DNA of 64,000 nucleotides from Lytechinus variegatus (lineage: Eukaryota > Echinodermata > Echinoidea > Temnopleuroida > Toxopneustidae), in the NCBI RefSeq assembly GCF_018143015.1, contig NC_054748.1, positions 6,738,967-6,802,966 on the forward strand, in the 5' to 3' direction. Position numbers and translations under genes: made by a program. Below the pieces are notes generated by a model. That model had not been told where the DNA came from. It did no database searches and worked only from the letters and a program-made list of their open reading frames with translations. Shown in pieces: positions 24,130-35,904 of this stretch. The first letter of the stretch is position 1. Every line of letters starts with the position of its first letter.

Positions 24130-25690
24130 TTAGGCCAAGTAAAAAAAGAAAGTAGTTGATCGTCCTCGCGTGCATCTATTTTGGCCACCGCATGGAAATT
24201 TTTGCTATTTACTATTTTCAAAAATTGGCTAAAAAAAAAAAAAAATTGTGATGTTCCTTTTTTGATGTTCCCTTTTTCATTGCAGCATCAATTTTCTTTA
24301 TATTTACTATTTTTATGGCTGCTGAATAGCGCAAAAAAATCACAAATTGGCGAGCGATGTGCTCTCATGTGCTTTGGGATCTCTCTCAAAAACAATTGCA
24401 AAGTCCGATATCGCCGTAATTGCAAGAAAGAAAAAAATTCTGATTTGATTTTCTATTGGAATTTTGAAGATACCATCATAAATTAGCGAGAAAATAAAGT
24501 TTGCAAACTCGGGAAAGATCACGGATTTCTTAATTTTTAGTGCATTTTTGCGGACCCCGCTTCCTGAATCTGAACTAATCCGTCGCGTGCTTTGGAAATA
24601 TGGCGCAGAAAAATCAATTTTAATGATGTAAATTTGTATTTCGGCAGGTTTTTTTGTGAGTGATAGCACCTGTACTTCGATGTGAGTTATGGTGATTGAC
24701 TGTGCTTTTGACCCTGTTGGGTGAATGCATGTGTGCTGGGATGATGTTATTGACTGTGCTGGCGCAACATGATTGTGAATTTGTGAAATGAATTGAATTT
24801 TCTGGCGAGTTTTCTAACGTCAGCAGGCAGTCCATTGAATATTAAAAAAAAATTATTTTAAGTGGGTTATTCTTTATCAAGATTGAAAATCATTAATGGG
24901 ATTCGAAGAAATGCCAATTCTGTTCAAATTTGATAAACGTTATTCTTCCTTGAGCTATTCAATTTGATGGAAAATTGTAAATATTAGTTACCGGTAGTAA
25001 ATAGATCTAACACCAACAGTTACTAACAATTAACATGAAATAGTAGACATAATGTGAACAATCTATAATTAATTCAATCATCACTTAACATTTGATAACA
25101 ATTAAAAAATGAATAAAAATTGAACAGTATTAAACAACATGTAAATGAATATACAAGCAGCTGGAAAACTACGATGCGAAACCATGCCCAGAGCTAAAGA
25201 GATTGGCTCTGGAAAACTAAACATGGCTCCATGGTAATAAAAATGACCCCACCCCCATGCATTTTTTACCTTTACATATATATTAATATAGAATATTGTT
25301 TAAATCATTCACTTGACATGTACATTTTGTTTAACAACAATACAGTACCGGTATATACATGTACATCAGTATAAATACATCAATAGATTTTTATCGCATA
25401 ATACATTTTCCATAGATTTCCAATCAATTGTATGTATATATACTATGGATATATATAAATTCTACTCATTTATTATTAACATTTAGCATGCATCGATCAC
25501 ATATTTCGAGCCTGACATGGCCTGAAAACCATTTAAATAAAAAATAGCAAAAAAAAATAGTAAATAGTAAGGACCTCTCTCATCACTGATGTCAAAAAAC
25601 GGGCCGAGAAAATGCCTCCTTGTTTTAAAAAAAATAGTAAGATAGCAAATAGCAAGGACCTCCCTCATCACCGCTCTCAAAAAACCCGCA
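24130..25690. other. AT-rich sequence upstream of the ORF1-only LINE
   Basis: It holds short repeats of a(a)tagcaaatagcaaggacctc (25570, 25660) and a ~34-base inverted copy of the LINE target site at 24132-24166. No gene is supported here. Confidence 0.5.
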
Positions 25691-25706
25691 CGATCAACTA
25701 CTTTCT

Positions 25707-28007
25707 TTTTTTTTTTTTCATTAAGTTTTTATTGATCGATAAAATGATTACACAAATATCAAAATACAATCAAAATCAAACACAATAATAATAAAAAAAA
25801 TAACATAATCATAATGAATCAAAACAAAGCAGTATTACATGGAATAAAGGAGCTCATATCTAGCAAATAAGAGCTTGTATACAAACAAAGTGAGCAATTA
25901 ACTGCTTTGAATTTAAACATATTACAAATAGGGGAGGGGGACAACAACAACAAATTAGGTAAAATCGATAGGAGGGTGCAAATGGCACCAAGAATAGTGG
26001 CCAGTGACTTCAAATCAGTCTCAGCCCTGGTCCAAAGGTGCATACAACGAGAAATATGATGCAGCCTTGAGCAAAATCCACCGTGTAACCACAAAAACAA
26101 ACAAAATGGACTCTCTGAATCACATATAAATCATGATCTACATAGGGGCATAATAAAAAAACACACAATATATCATCAGCAAAAGTCAGTAGCCAATACA
26201 GAAATCAAAACACTCGTACATGTATGGTTTACAAGTAAATCGGAATAACAAAGTCAATATATAAAAAATGCTCACAAATGCCTAGAGTAGCTTTATGGGG
26301 GAAAAAACATCTCTTGGGAACACACTGTAAACAAAAAAGAAAACAGTGCAAACAAAAAAGAAAACTCTTCAGATCCCCATCACAAAGGAGAGTAAAGCCA
26401 AGGGGTAGTAACTTGAAAATATATCAAAGTGTACATTAAAACATGTGCACATTATTTTCAAAAGATATGAAAAAGACATTACCTTATACATGTAAATGTA
26501 ATAAAAAAATGTCACTATGGAAGGGAGATAAAAACTAGCATTAAGCTTCACTGATACACGTAGTATCTACACATGAGATAAAGAAGTGTCTGTACAGGTA
26601 AACTTCAAAAAATATATATCAATACAACAATAAAGTTCACTCCTGTGCACAGATAGATGAGAGATAATCAGTATAAAAAATAAGTCAGTTAAACAGCCTG
26701 TATTCAAAGACATAAACAAATAAGACGAGCCATAACAACAGCTGTTCTCACTCTACTTGTTAAAAGGTAAAAAATTATGAAATATCATACAAGATTAAAC
26801 AATTTCAGAGTCCATAAATATCACTTAAAAAAGATAACGCATGTCCATTCAGTTCAACTTTTAAACATGTAGAACTACGTGGAAGAGTGTTCATGAGATC
26901 CATTAGTAGATGTTTTCATTTGAAAAAGACATTCTGTAATACAATAGGATCAATCTGCTGAAAAGACTTTCCCAGTGGTTGGGTCTCTGTACCGAATTTT
27001 GTCTGGGTATGCGAAAAAAGGCTTTTTTCCTTCTGATCGTAGATGCTTGAACTTCTCCTGCTTCTTCTGGCGTAATTGAAGGACTCTCTTTGATAGATCC
27101 TCAGCAACGAAGACCTTTCGATCCCGATATTTGGAATTGGACTCCTTCAGCTTCTTCACGCACGCTTTCCTCACCCGTTCTTTGGTTGTGAAGGAAGAAA
27201 AGGCAATGTGGATTCTTCTCGGCTGCCTAGAGCTGGTCTCAGATCGATATGTGGGGGTACGGTGACACCCTTCTATACATCTGCGAACAATCATCCTTCG
27301 AGACATCGGCATGTTGTAAGAAATCGGTGACAGTTTTCAAACAATCTTCATGATCTTGGTTTGGATGTTCAGGAATCCCAAACAGAACAATGTTCTTTCT
27401 CCTTCCCCTATTCTCTAGGTCATCCAATTTGGCAATGAGCACCTCCTTCTCCTTCTCTAACTGCTTGACAGAATCCTTCAGGGACCCCATATCAAACTCA
27501 ATGCTCTTGACTCTTTCATCATGATCAGACACCTTTAAAGAAATGTCGCTCAATTTTTTATCCAACAAAGCTTCAATGCGTGAGTCAAATCTTGATTCAA
27601 AGTCATTAAAAAAGGTGACAAACCAGGTAGGAGGAGCATCTGTGGACTCTAAACCAAGAGAACGCCTGGCGCTAGTGTTAGACGAAGCCAAATGCGTAGC
27701 CGAATCATTTCTGTACTGACCTTTGGGAACAGCGTCCGCGTTCGTTACCATACGGCTTTGGGAAGCGGTGGGACTAGAGTCAACAATTTTCGGCTTCTTG
27801 GAGAGCAGGGACGATTTGTTTGGAGTGTTTTCCAGCTGACGTGTACTCTTTGAAGGATCCATTGTTATATAAGGATAGTGTATATTATATCAAAAGAACA
27901 TTCTGTAAATCCAGGAGATTCGATCACAAATCCACACGGCGAAATTTTGCTTCAAAGCAAGGGATACAAAAATTACATCTTGAAAGACATTGTACAAACA
28001 GCGCCCT
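25707..28007 (-). mobile_element. ORF1-only (HAL1-like) non-LTR retroelement
   Basis: On the - strand it runs from ~28007 (5') through one ORF (27862 to ~26950) and a ~1.2-kb 3' region to a poly(A) tail (T run at 25707-25718 on the + strand) preceded by caataaaaact. Both sides carry caactactttcttttttt (25694 and 28009), a target-site duplication of up to 18 bases. There is no reverse transcriptase in the element, so it must use an enzyme in trans. Half-L1 (HAL1) elements of mammals are the nearest known design. Confidence 0.75.
26950..27862 (-). pseudogene. LINE ORF1-like protein (transposase_22 type), one frameshift
   Basis: Starts at ATG 27862 (MDPSKSTRQL). Residues ~95-155 form a heptad-rich coiled coil, followed by GRRKNIVLFGIPE, the start of an L1-ORF1p-type RRM. 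The frame breaks near 27255: the first frame ends at 27239 and the second (through 26950) continues the RRM and C-terminal domain (PRRIHIAFSSF, then YPDKIRYRDPTTGK). Known L1 ORF1p is a trimeric RNA-binding chaperone that coats its own transcript. Apart from the one shift both parts are open, so the copy is fairly recent. The 5' frame alone is 207 codons. Confidence 0.85.
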
Positions 28008-28029
28008 CCAACTACTTTCTTTTTTTACT

Positions 28030-29950
28030 TGGCCTTATTGACGTTCGTTAAAGCTTGTACTGCTGGTTTCTTTCCAGGCACGTATATATTATTTTCATTA
28101 TTTTTCATTAGTCATCTTTTAAAATTAATTGCAAATACATGTAAGTCTTATCATCACCACTAATAGTATTTAATCATGTTTTTGAAGGTATTTTATTTAT
28201 TGGTGCCCATAATTAGTAAATTAATCATAAGGATTGTGCATTCAAAGAATTTAGATAGTTATAATATTACCGAGGAGCTGAATCAAGGTTGTAAAATTAT
28301 TAGCGCCACCAACGGGCTTCCTTGTATTTCCGTAGAAGAGACAAGCGAAGTCACTTTCGAGGCCGAGGTACGCGAAATTTGCCCTTTTTTAATGTTTATT
28401 ATTTTTAAATTATTTTCATATTTGTTGAATGTGTTACTGCTTACCGGCAAGAGCCCCGGTGCGTAGTGAGGAGTTTCGTCAAATATTACTTCAGCAATGA
28501 AGCGATGTTTGCCGACTACTTCGAAATCCAGGGTCAAACACGGTCTATTGTACGAGGTTCGTACATATACTAACCTCGTACAATGTGTATGTGAGTCCAG
28601 CTGTGAGTGTGTGTGTTTTTTTTTCTGACAATGACCTGATGATGGTGAGATTTTTAGGGTGTCTGGAGAAAAAAGATATTTTTCTTATTTCAAGAAAATA
28701 TCACATTTTCTTTGTGGATTTGCAAAGAAATGACCTTCAGACTGACAGAAATGTAACATTTTTGAAAAAAATCAAATTATTGACTTTGAAAAGAAGAATG
28801 AAATTAGGTCAATTTTCAGAATTTTTCTGCCAGACTGTGTGTAGTTAGAATAGATTAAGAAATGGACACACACCATTCCAAATTTTTTTGCTTCCGAGAG
28901 CTGTTATAAATTCATCAGTAATGCCAAAAACTTGTCCATAAAGAGTCCAATAGGATTTTTTTTATGCTCTTTCTGATGGTATGATTTTTATAAAGATTTG
29001 GAATCTAGATCACAATGAAAAATTTTAACAAAGTGAAAAACACTGCAGAACAGACATTTCATTTTCCCATAGAAAGCGCATGGGGAAATGGCAAGCTCAA
29101 CACACACACAAATAAGGGTTTGCAATTTATCTCTAAATCATTATTTAAAATGATCATATAAACTTGTCCTTACTGTCAAAAGAAGCCCCTGAATTTTCTC
29201 TTTCCATACATGCCAAACACAAGTTAATGATCATTTCACATCACATTTTTCTAGCAGCCTGAACTTCTTGAAAAAATGTGCCATATTTTCCCCTAAATCA
29301 GTCTGTTTTATGCTGACACTTTTCAGTGTGGCTTCAGACACACTTAGTGAGATGACATGGTTGAGCCGAACTAAAACGGGGGTGTCCAACCTTCGCAGAC
29401 AAAAAATACTCATCCGGCTTGAATTTGTTCACAAAATGATCACAATTTATACAAAACCAACTTTAAAAGAATTGCCCCATTGATGATCGTAAACTATAAA
29501 ATCATTGACTTAAATGTGAAGTGGGTGAAGCGGCAAGCCTTTCACTGGCGTCATGATATCAAAGTTATATTCCGATTGACAAATGCACGCTGCGCTGGAA
29601 TCCAAAAATCAAATTCCAAAGAGCAGGTGTGTCGGGTTCCAACGATCGACTGTCGTCATGTTTCTGTTGCAGTTTGAGCATATGAAATGCTTCAGCCAAT
29701 CATGTTTGTGTTAATACCATTTTCAGTTTATGATGATTACTCTGGTACAAGGAGCAGTATTCATCACATCACTACATTGTCAACATTTTATGCTCATGCG
29801 ATCGATACACCCTACAGCGTAAATGCATTAAAAATCATGTGTGTTAACACTTTACCATGACTTCCAGTCGGGCTTAACTCATTGTGACCCCCCCCCTTTT
29901 ATTACACTTTAAAGAAATAAATATTCAGTGCAAGATATTCTCTTTGATGT
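28030..29950. other. Sequence before the first supported exon of UEV gene 1
   Basis: Probably intron 1. Two short stretches look exon-like by base composition and an adjacent donor: 28300-28368 (+, ending gccgag|gtacgc) and 28540-28448 (-, ending cttgccg|gtaagc). Neither matches a family I recognise. The rest is AT-rich. Confidence 0.35.
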
Positions 29951-29958
29951 TCTTGTAG

Positions 29959-32900
29959 GTCAATACATTGTTCCAAGGAATTTTCGGCTCCTTGAAGAAC
30001 TAGAGGATGGTCAGAAGGGCTCTGGAGATGGGACGATCAGCTGGGGTTTGGTGAATGATGATGACATGGCCATGACAGATTGGAACGGCATGATCCTTGG
30101 CCCACCAAGGGTAAGTGGCAATGGGGCTTCAGGAGGGGGGGGGGGTCGGATGGCAGGGGGGAGTTGACCACCTTCTGACTATTTGAGTCTAGTGAGGAAG
30201 AAATGGGGGAAGAAGCTTTCTGTGACTTATTGAGTGTAGTGAACAAAAAATGGGGATCGGGGAGGAGGAAAAGGGACGAAAGAACAAAGAAGAGTTTAGA
30301 AAGAGAGGGATGTCAGAGGTATGATCATAGGCCCACCAAGGGTAAGTGGTATTAATCGGGGGCAGTGGGCCACAGGAGAAGGAAAGGGGGGGGGGGAGTG
30401 GCAGGGAGAATGACCACCCTCTGATTATTCAAGTTTTATTGATTTCATATACATGTATACCCAAACATATAATTACAATCAAGGGTCATTCCATGCCAAT
30501 TCACCCAATGAATGTGCAATTTTGCACCCGACCCACTCTGAATTCGTTGTAAATTGGTACACATAAAATTCACCATGGCCCACGCACAAAACAAAAAAAA
30601 TAAGTCCAATTGGTCTGTCGGTTCTCGCGCTACGGCCCGCCCTTTTCTCCTTGTTTTGACAAAAGTGGGCGTGACCTTCAACTTTCAATCGCCACTGTGT
30701 CGTAATGTGTTGACCAATTTTCATGAAACTGGTACCATTTGATAGGAAATTCAGAGAGGAATCCAAAACATGCATCAAATAATGTATTGGAGCAATTTAT
30801 AAGGTTGAGTTTGACCCCCGGACAAATAATTTTTTAACTTGATTTTCGTGTATGTTAATTATTTGTATAATATTGACAAAATATGTTAAAACCAATGATG
30901 ATATTTTATTTCTTCACCTTTTAAAACTCTTCCAAAGATACCGTGAAATTTCACTCTAGTCCCACATTATGATATTTATGTTAGTAAAGTGTTTACCAGT
31001 TACATGATTTCTTCCAATCTTAAGCTACAGTATGCATACACGTGAAAAGAAATTAAGCTCATCAGTTCCCAAATGAAACATTAAACATTTATGCTCATGA
31101 ATAGGTACCTCTTTAGGCATTTTGATGTTCAGCAATATATTCTTAGTAAAGTGTTTACTTTTATGGGAGCCTTAAATCGGCATATACTCAACAATTTGAT
31201 GATAAAGGTAAACTCTTTATTAACAAGAATATATATATATATGATATATATTGCTGAACATCAAAATGCCTAAACAGATACCTATTCATTTGTTGATTTG
31301 AATAAATAGAGAAAAATCAAACTAGCATAACACTGCAAATTTCATCAATTCAAATTTAGCAAGTGATGACATTTCCAAGTTTCGCTTATTTTTCACATAA
31401 CAGTGATATGCACAAATCAGTGACATGCAAATGAGACAGTCGATGATGTCCCTCACTCACTATTTCTTTTGTTTACTGTTGTTTGAATAATACAATATTT
31501 CATTTTTTACAGATTTACAATAAGGACCAACTTGACTGAACCATATACACTATAGTATCAAGCAATGCTAATTCCACATGTTCAGAGAGAATTAATTGTT
31601 TCCCTTGACAATGAGGAGAAAATAAGAATATTTCATATAATAAAATACAAAAGAAATAGTGAGTGGATGATGTCATCAGTCTCCTCTTTTGCATACCGAC
31701 CATGATGTGCATATAACTGTTTTGTAAAATTAAGCAAAACTTAAAAATGTCATAACTTTCTCATTTTACATCCAATTTTGATGAAATTTTCAGTGTTACG
31801 CTTGTTGGATTTTTCTCTTTTTATTCAAATTAACCTTTTGTTGGGGTGGACTTGTCCTTTAATAAACTGTATTGGGATATTATATACAGTTAATTGCATT
31901 CAATTGAATTCATTTATATTAAATTCATTTTATAGATCTGACGCTGCACAGTGGCTGCCAGGCCCATCATCAATTGGGCAAAGTGAATTTTCAGGATATT
32001 TCTATTCTCAGATTTCTTTTTCGAACAAAAAAATGTGGATTTTCATTTTTTTTTTAAAGGATTGATCCAAAACTGTCCATGATTTCCAACAATATTCTCT
32101 GTTCTTTCTTTTTTCACCAGACTCCTTTTGAAGGAAGGATTTATAATTTAAAGGTTAAGTGCGGTCCCAAATACCCAGATGAACCACCTACTGTCTCCTT
32201 CACCAACAGGATAGCACTGAGCTGCGTCGATTCACACTCGGGCGAGGTAAGTGGTGACGGAGGTCCCAAGAGGCCGAGTATTCCGTTCTTTTAGCCACGT
32301 CAAAAGACTTTCAGTTTACTTAGCCTCATCCTTGATGTAAACTGAAATTGGCCATTCTTGGTCACACACATGACCAAAATGATGACAACCTTGACTTTAA
32401 TTAGTTATGAATCTTAATATTTTGGATATTTAAAGCTAATTGTGATGATTTTGAAAGTTTAATTTCATTATGAAATTCACAGGAAACTTTTCAAATCATG
32501 CTTGTGTGAAGTCACATACATGACCCACTTCTTTTTGACCTCTTGACATTGAACCTGCATATTGGATAGGAGCACAAAATAGTTCCAAATAATAGCTGAC
32601 TGAACATATTACTGTTATATAACTTTTGAATTACAAAATCTCTGAAAAGTTTTAGATTCATAACTAATTTGAGCCAAGATTGTCATCATTTTGGTCACAC
32701 ACGTGACCAAGAATGCATGGCCCAAATACCTGTCATTGTGACCATGTAGACATCAACTAAACTCCTGTGGTCATGTTTTGAAACCAATAGCAAGGTTCAT
32801 AAGATTAGGCATGGCAGAATTTCATCCACATCGTGCTGCACTCGACCCAGGTGAGGTGAATGGGTACCCGGCAGGATTAATTCCTTGAATACATGAGCGC

Positions 32901-34173
32901 TGAAAGGCAGCTCGAGCTAAAGCCGGGGTAATAAATAATAATGCGCCTCGGAATAGAACATTTCTAGATAGATGGCACTATATAAATGCCTATTATTATT
33001 ATTATTATTAGAAAATAATAGACAAGTGTGGACCATCGGCATCATGGGATGAAACCATGAGGTCAAGGGTGTGGGGGACTTCTGGGCCCCGTCTTACAAA
33101 GAGTTACGATTGATCCAATCGATCACAACTATGGACAGCCAGCAATGTCATTTTAAAAGCATGTTAGTTCCCCATGCTTTCTCAATATGTTGTATATTCA
33201 TACATTGACTGTTTTCTTGACAATTCAGTGTGCTTCTTGTTTTGAAAGGACACTGTGCATGCAAGTTTCCTAAAGAAAAACTTACAACGTTGATGGATTT
33301 CCATATACTTTAGGTTGATCAGGGGCCGTTAAATAAATCATCTACAAACATATTTCATTCGTCCGTTAAATTAAACAAAATATTTGTTTATAAAATGATG
33401 TGATATATCATGAAATTGTATAAAATTTGATTTAAAAGCAAACTAACGAATCTTATTCTTTATCATAAATTTCAGAAACACCCCGCCTATAGCGTATCAT
33501 AAAAGATGGGCGCCACGAAAGACGGTCCTTGGAAAGACCCTTTTGTGCAATCGGCCCCTGATCAATTGTAACTCTTTGTAAGACAGGGCCCTGGAGGCTG
33601 AAGCTTAATGTTCTTGTGCTGCATTGGTATCCATCAAGAGGTTCATCTGGGGCCTGTTGCAGATAGAGTTGCAATCAATCGCAACTTTAAAAATCATGCG
33701 CAACTTGATTTTCAACCAATCAACAGCGCGCATTTGGGACTTGCGATTTATTTTTTGACTTGCGTTTAAACGCAACTCTTTCTGCAACAGGCCCTTGATT
33801 GGTAGAACCCAAATCAATCAAATTTTCATCTTTTTACAATCAATTTGGTTTGTACCTTGTTTAGCTTAATAGCCTACTCATATCTGCAGACTTGCCCCCC
33901 CCTCAATTCATCAATCGCCCCGATGTAGCAAAAAAATAGCCCCTTGAGGTAAAAGATTATATCTTTCCCTGATTAAATTAATGTCCTATTGTTTTTGTTT
34001 TTCCTCTTTTTTTTAAAATTCTTTGCGTAAAGGTTTTGAAGCGGAATCTATCAGTTCTAGATAAATGGCAGCGGTCGTACACCATCAAGACTGTCCTCTC
34101 TGAGCTCAAGCGTACAATGACGGCCAAAGACAATGCAAAGTTACAACAGCCTCCAGAGGGCGCCAGATATTAG
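29959..34173 (+). CDS. UBE2V-like: Ubiquitin-conjugating enzyme E2 variant 1 copy (UEV, Mms2/UBE2V type)
   Basis: Catalytically inactive E2-like protein; family members pair with Ubc13/UBE2N and position the acceptor ubiquitin so that K63-linked chains form in DNA-damage tolerance and signalling. Exons 29959-30110, 32121-32246 and 34033-34173; all have GT-AG borders and join in frame (phase 1 in, then 0, 0). The protein shows [16 protein letters not shown] (N-terminal helix with the Phe that docks on Ubc13), [38 protein letters not shown], then [11 protein letters not shown] and the terminal QQPPEGARY. There is no HPN-Cys active site, as expected for a UEV. The three exons encode about 139 residues (family ~145), so only a few N-terminal codons are missing; the first exon is upstream, with a weak candidate at 22874. 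Differences from usual UEVs ([17 protein letters not shown]) suggest a diverged paralogue. Confidence 0.93.
30318..30365 (+). repeat. Partial copy of a UEV exon end and donor
   Basis: ggtatgatcataggcccacc aagg|gtaagtgg at 30319-30350 repeats the true exon end and donor at 30090-30118 (ggcatgatccttggcccacc aagg|gtaagtgg), followed in both by a G-rich stretch. The copy would translate as G-M-I-I-G-P-P-R, the family consensus, whereas the exon itself has ILGPPR. Confidence 0.8.
31290..31862. mobile_element. MITE family B copy in UEV gene 1 intron
   Basis: Left arm ttgaataaatagagaaaaatcaa.. and right end gttggggtggacttgtccttt match 18113-18715, including catttacatccaattttgat-type internal blocks. 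The left terminus is shortened. Confidence 0.82.
32330..32775. mobile_element. Palindromic MITE with GGTCACACACATGACC motifs
   Basis: Inverted arms: ggccattcttggtcacacac on the left and gtgaccaagaatgcatggcc on the right; further in, gatgacaaccttgactttaa and tgagccaagattgtcatcat. It lies in the last UEV intron. Confidence 0.8.
32806..33010 (+). mobile_element. SINE copy, 5'-truncated
   Basis: Starts at ggcatggcagaatttcatcc (after the B-box position) and runs through gtgctgcactcgacccaggt, tgggtacccggcaggatt, cagctcgagctaaagccggg to an (ATT)n tail at 32990-33010. Confidence 0.85.
33084..33591. mobile_element. MITE family E with a second MITE nested inside
   Basis: Outer ends gggccccgtcttacaaagag (33084) and ctctttgtaagacagggccc (33573-33592). 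An inner element, 33322-33560, has ends aggggccgtt and atcggcccct and is flanked on both sides by TTGATC/GATCAA-type sequence, consistent with a short target duplication. Confidence 0.82.
33651..33797. mobile_element. Short palindromic MITE (GGCCTGTTGCAGA family)
   Basis: Ends ggggcctgttgcagatagag and ctctttctgcaacaggccc; the interior has ttgcgatt/aatcgcaa pairs. A second copy is at 49728-49868. Confidence 0.85.
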
Positions 34174-34189
34174 TAAATTACACATCTGT

Positions 34190-34925
34190 TATGTTGTGGC
34201 TATCTCTTTGTGTCCTTTCCCCACCCTCATTTTCTATTCCCTCTTTCTCTCTTCATTCTCTTGCACTCTCTCTCTCTTTCAAGGTCTTCAGATCATCATT
34301 AGGGTCTTAGATCTTGATAGATCTTAATTGAGATCTTGATCTAAATTAATCTTCATTAGTCTCACATCGTCTCCATGCGGTCAATTTTTCTGGAATTTTT
34401 TTAGCTCTGTCCCCCCCCTCCACTTGTGTTTGTTTTTATAGAAGTAATTACTCGTTATGTTGATATGATCACCATATCCATACATTCTAATCTAAATCCT
34501 TCTTCTTGACCACACCCACCCCCGCCCACTAACCACTGACTAGTTATCTATTTCTTTAAAAATACTCATTTCATTTCTTTGCTTATATATGTATTATTAC
34601 TTCCTTTGTATTGAATGCTCTTTTTCTCTTTGCTGTCTGTAACTTTCTACATAAAAAAAAATGTTCTTGTACTCCTCATCCCACTTCCTCTCTCCCTCTC
34701 TCTCTCTCTCTCTGATTCCCATGTGCTCTCTCTATCTGTCCCTATATCAATCCCATATGTTTTTTCTCTCTCTCTCTTTCACTCTCACTTTCTTTCTTCG
34801 TCACTCTCTTACTCTCTTCGTCACTCTCTCACACACGGACTCACCCTTCTATTTCTCTCCCCCCCTCCTCTTCTATTCTCCTCTCTCTCCCCTTCTTTTC
34901 CCCCTCTCTTAACCTCTCCTTCCTT
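34190..34925. repeat. CT-rich tract downstream of UEV gene 1
   Basis: Dense (CT)n and TCTCTC runs, especially 34680-34925. The open frames across it are low-complexity artefacts. It begins about 20 bases after the UEV stop codon, so it is probably in the 3' UTR or just beyond. Confidence 0.85.
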
Positions 34926-35186
34926 GCCTCCCATTACATTTAATATCAACATTATAACAAGGAGGTATGGACGCCTCGAGTGTATATTTCTATTATATGT
35001 ATTAAAGTGATATCTCCCATTAGTATATGGAAAGAATAGTACAAGACGCTCCCAATGGTTAAAATTAAATCAAAACATTTTTTCAGCCTTTTAGAGAAAA
35101 AGAAGAAAAGAAGTACTTTTGTTTGAATATGTAAAGGCAATGTAAAATGAAGGTTTTATAGTGCTCTGATTTTGCTTTAACCTGTA

Positions 35187-35503
35187 GGCCCGTATTCTGA
35201 ACTCGGGTTTAAATTAAACCCTGGTTTAAAGTTGTGGTTTAACTATGGATGGAGTGCCAATTTGGGCACAAATTCCTAACAGTACACATCAATATTATTA
35301 ACTAATTTGACACTCAAATTGTTTATAATTTCCTGGGAATGATAACTGGAGTGTTTTTCTTCATCATGAAAGCCACAGGAAACAAAATAGTATTCTTAAG
35401 AGACATACAATATAAACACAATTTCTGAATTTTTGGCTCTCCATAATTTCAGCACAGAGTTAAACCGTGGTCTAGGTTTAATCTGACTGCAGAATACGGG
35501 CCA
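35187..35503. mobile_element. Palindromic MITE (CCCGTATTCTGAACTCGGGTTTAA family)
   Basis: Ends ggcccgtattctgaactcgg and tgactgcagaatacgggcc; subterminal ggtttaaattaaaccctgg and gttaaaccgtggtctaggtt. Confidence 0.85.
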
Positions 35504-35764
35504 TCAAGTTACAGTGAGTCTCTCCTTCTGAGACACTTGTGCAGTTTTCCTTTACCCCTGTATTTGTTATCACAAATGGAATGGTGTGAAAGAGACGAAA
35601 ATGTACTGAAGAATTTCCGTATCCGGTGCCGTACGTTGTGCCGTTCGGGAATAGAAGCCATTTACATGTAACTAGCTGTCTACCGAAACCATGTGATCCT
35701 TGTACAAAGTCTATGGGAATGACAGAATCCAGTAGTCAACAGGTTAACCTATTGCCTTTTGGAA

Positions 35765-35900
35765 CCAGGGGCTTGTAACACAAAGGATGGCGATTAATCT
35801 TACGCTTGATTTTCACGATTGATTGTACACTGTATTCAATGCAATCAATCGTAAAAAATAAGTTCTAAGATCATTGCTAAGTTTTGTGTTAAGGGTCCTA
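35765..35900. mobile_element. Short palindromic MITE (GTAACACAAAGG family)
   Basis: Ends aggggcttgtaacacaaagg and gttttgtgttaagggtcct, with gattgattgtacactgtatt caatgcaatcaatcgt in the centre. Confidence 0.75.
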
Positions 35901-35904
35901 TATT

